Origin: RGIG8767 sp964487395
GTDB lineage: Bacteria > Bacillota > Clostridia > Lachnospirales > Lachnospiraceae
Assembly: GCA_964487395.1 (NCBI GenBank)
Contig: CAZAQH010000098.1
Span: 1 to 6,587 of the forward strand
DNA length: 6,587 bases
Direction: 5' to 3'
Shown in pieces: positions 5,395-6,587 of the stretch. Position 1 is the first letter of the stretch; each line of letters starts with the position of its first letter. The notes beneath the pieces were generated by a model, which saw only the letters and a program-made list of their open reading frames with translations, was not told the origin of the DNA and did no database searches. A program made the translations under genes and the position numbers.

Positions 5395-6587
5395 TTAGCA
5401 GATTTCTGCTCCTGCCGGCATTTCTTTTTCCGGAACTACAAGTGCAAGATTTCCGTTTTCATCTTCTGCACAAAGCAACATTCCCTCAGAAACCACACCA
5501 GCAAGCTTTGCCGGTTTTAAATTAGCAAGAACCATTACTTTTTTACCAACCATTTCCTCTGCACTGTAATGCTGTTTAATTCCGGAAACGATTTGTTTTA
5601 CTTCACTTCCAATTTTTACCTGGGAGCATAAAAGTTTTTTGGATTTTGGAACTTCTTCACATGCAATAATCTTCCCTACACGGAATTGTAATTTTTCAAA
5701 ATCTTCATATGTTATTTCGGGTTTTGAATCCAAATCCATAACAGGCTCTTCGTCTTCTTTTTCTTCCGGTGCTTTACGAGAAGCATATAATTCTCCTGCT
5801 TTTTCTACTATTTCTTTTACATCCAGTCTTGCAAAAAGAATTTCCGGCTGTCCTGTAACTTTATTACCGGATGGATATTGTCCGAATTCTTTTAACTGTT
5901 CAAATGAACGTAACTCGGTATTAAGCTGTTCTACTATTTTCTTGGCAGTAGCAGGCATGAACGGCTCTAAAAGGGATGCACCGATTGTTATGCTTTCTAC
6001 CAGATTATAGAGTACAGTAGACAAACGTGCTTTTTTTGCCTCGTCTTTTGCAAGTACCCATGGTTCTGTTTCATCTATATACTTATTACAACGTTTAAAT
6101 ACCTGGAAAATCTCTGTTAAAGCATCTGCAACGCGTAAATCCGTCATTTTGGCTTCCACTTTGTCATAAGATGCAAGTATTGTCTGTTTTAAATCAGCAT
6201 CTACTTCTTCCTCACAATGTTCATCCTTTACAATACCATCAAAGTATTTATTGGACATGGATATGGTACGATTTACAAGATTTCCTAATGTATTAGCTAA
6301 ATCGGAATTCATTCTCTCTACCATAAGTTCCCATGAAATAACACCATCATTTTCAAATGGCATTTCGTGAAGCACAAAGTAACGAACCGCATCTACACCA
6401 AAGAAATTAACTAAATCATCTGCATAAAGTACATTGCCTTTGGATTTACTCATTTTTCCATCACCCTGTAAAAGCCATGGATGACCAAAAATCTGTTTTG
6501 GAAGTGGCTCACCTAATGCCATTAAGAAAATAGGCCAGTAAATAGTATGGAAACGAATAATATCCTTACCAATTAAATGAAGGTCCG
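5395..6587 (-). CDS. metG: Methionyl-tRNA synthetase, C-terminal part (N-terminus beyond window)
   Basis: MetRS is the cytoplasmic class I enzyme that charges tRNA-Met with methionine. The reading frame runs off the right edge; 396 residues are visible, beginning DLHLIGKDIIRFH, out of roughly 640-660 in this family. An in-frame ATG at 6522 is internal and not the start. Visible parts are the end of the catalytic domain with the ATP-binding loop DGKMSKSKGN (KMSKS at visible 44-48), then the helical anticodon-binding domain with IDETEPWVLAKD, whose Trp (visible 176) matches the anticodon-reading Trp of the family. A charged linker (EEKEDEEPVMDLDSK) leads to a C-terminal tRNA-binding/dimerisation OB-fold of the Trbp111/EMAPII type (visible 291-396, FRVGKIIACEEVPKSKKL ... 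NLKPAKLAGVVSEGM). The protein ends PAGAEIC. It is apparently the first visible gene of the unit reaching to the GGDEF gene, so its upstream control (for example a T-box) would lie outside the window. Confidence 0.96.
   Translation of the reverse strand, partial: DLHLIGKDIIRFHTIYWPIFLMALGEPLPKQIFGHPWLLQGDGKMSKSKGNVLYADDLVNFFGVDAVRYFVLHEMPFENDGVISWELMVERMNSDLANTLGNLVNRTISMSNKYFDGIVKDEHCEEEVDADLKQTILASYDKVEAKMTDLRVADALTEIFQVFKRCNKYIDETEPWVLAKDEAKKARLSTVLYNLVESITIGASLLEPFMPATAKKIVEQLNTELRSFEQLKEFGQYPSGNKVTGQPEILFARLDVKEIVEKAGELYASRKAPEEKEDEEPVMDLDSKPEITYEDFEKLQFRVGKIIACEEVPKSKKLLCSQVKIGSEVKQIVSGIKQHYSAEEMVGKKVMVLANLKPAKLAGVVSEGMLLCAEDENGNLALVVPEKEMPAGAEIC

Noticed and set aside
5639..6010. Plus-strand open frame of 123 codons opposite metG
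   Set aside because: It is antisense to conserved MetRS sequence, and its composition reflects the complementary strand of metG.

Overview
This looks like a chromosomal segment of a low-GC Gram-positive anaerobe, most likely a Lachnospiraceae/Clostridia gut commensal. That inference rests on the A/T-rich sequence, strong AGGAGG ribosome binding sites, some TTG and GTG starts, and the protein families present (MsmK/UgpC-type sugar ATPase, YesL/DUF624, DUF1002, Cache-GGDEF). No 16S or other marker is present, so genus is not assigned. Every supported gene is on the minus strand, so transcription runs from high to low coordinates.

Layout in transcription order. (1) metG, methionyl-tRNA synthetase, enters from the right edge (6587) and ends at 5395; its N-terminal catalytic part lies outside. 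(2) An alpha/beta hydrolase of the monoacylglycerol lipase/lysophospholipase type (5361-4420, GTG start). (3) A secreted DUF1002 protein (4423-3521) whose ATG overlaps the hydrolase stop (ATGA). (4) A GNAT acetyltransferase (3493-2969, TTG start). (5) A YesL/DUF624 membrane protein (2935-2273). (6) A membrane Cache-GGDEF diguanylate cyclase split into two overlapping reading frames (2225-1380 and 1395-661) by what looks like a 2-base GA insertion at 1438-1442. Gaps between these genes run from a 4-base overlap to 47 bases with no internal terminator, so they form one apparent transcription unit. It ends at a hairpin plus U-tract terminator at 652-600.

(7) A separate unit follows: a promoter with an overlapping inverted repeat (about 546-506) drives an msmK/ugpC-type ABC transporter ATPase, of which the N-terminal 152 residues are visible (457-1). 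It has its own promoter and RBS and no transporter genes upstream, which fits a shared, stand-alone sugar-uptake ATPase.

Functionally the first unit joins a housekeeping translation gene to envelope, lipid and signalling genes whose shared role cannot be read from sequence. The clearest anomaly is the broken diguanylate cyclase: both halves keep intact sequence, including GGDEF and the RxxD inhibitory site, and removing two bases restores a normal 520-residue protein. I see no CRISPR array, RNA gene, insertion sequence or phage gene, and no stretch above 300 bases without a gene.
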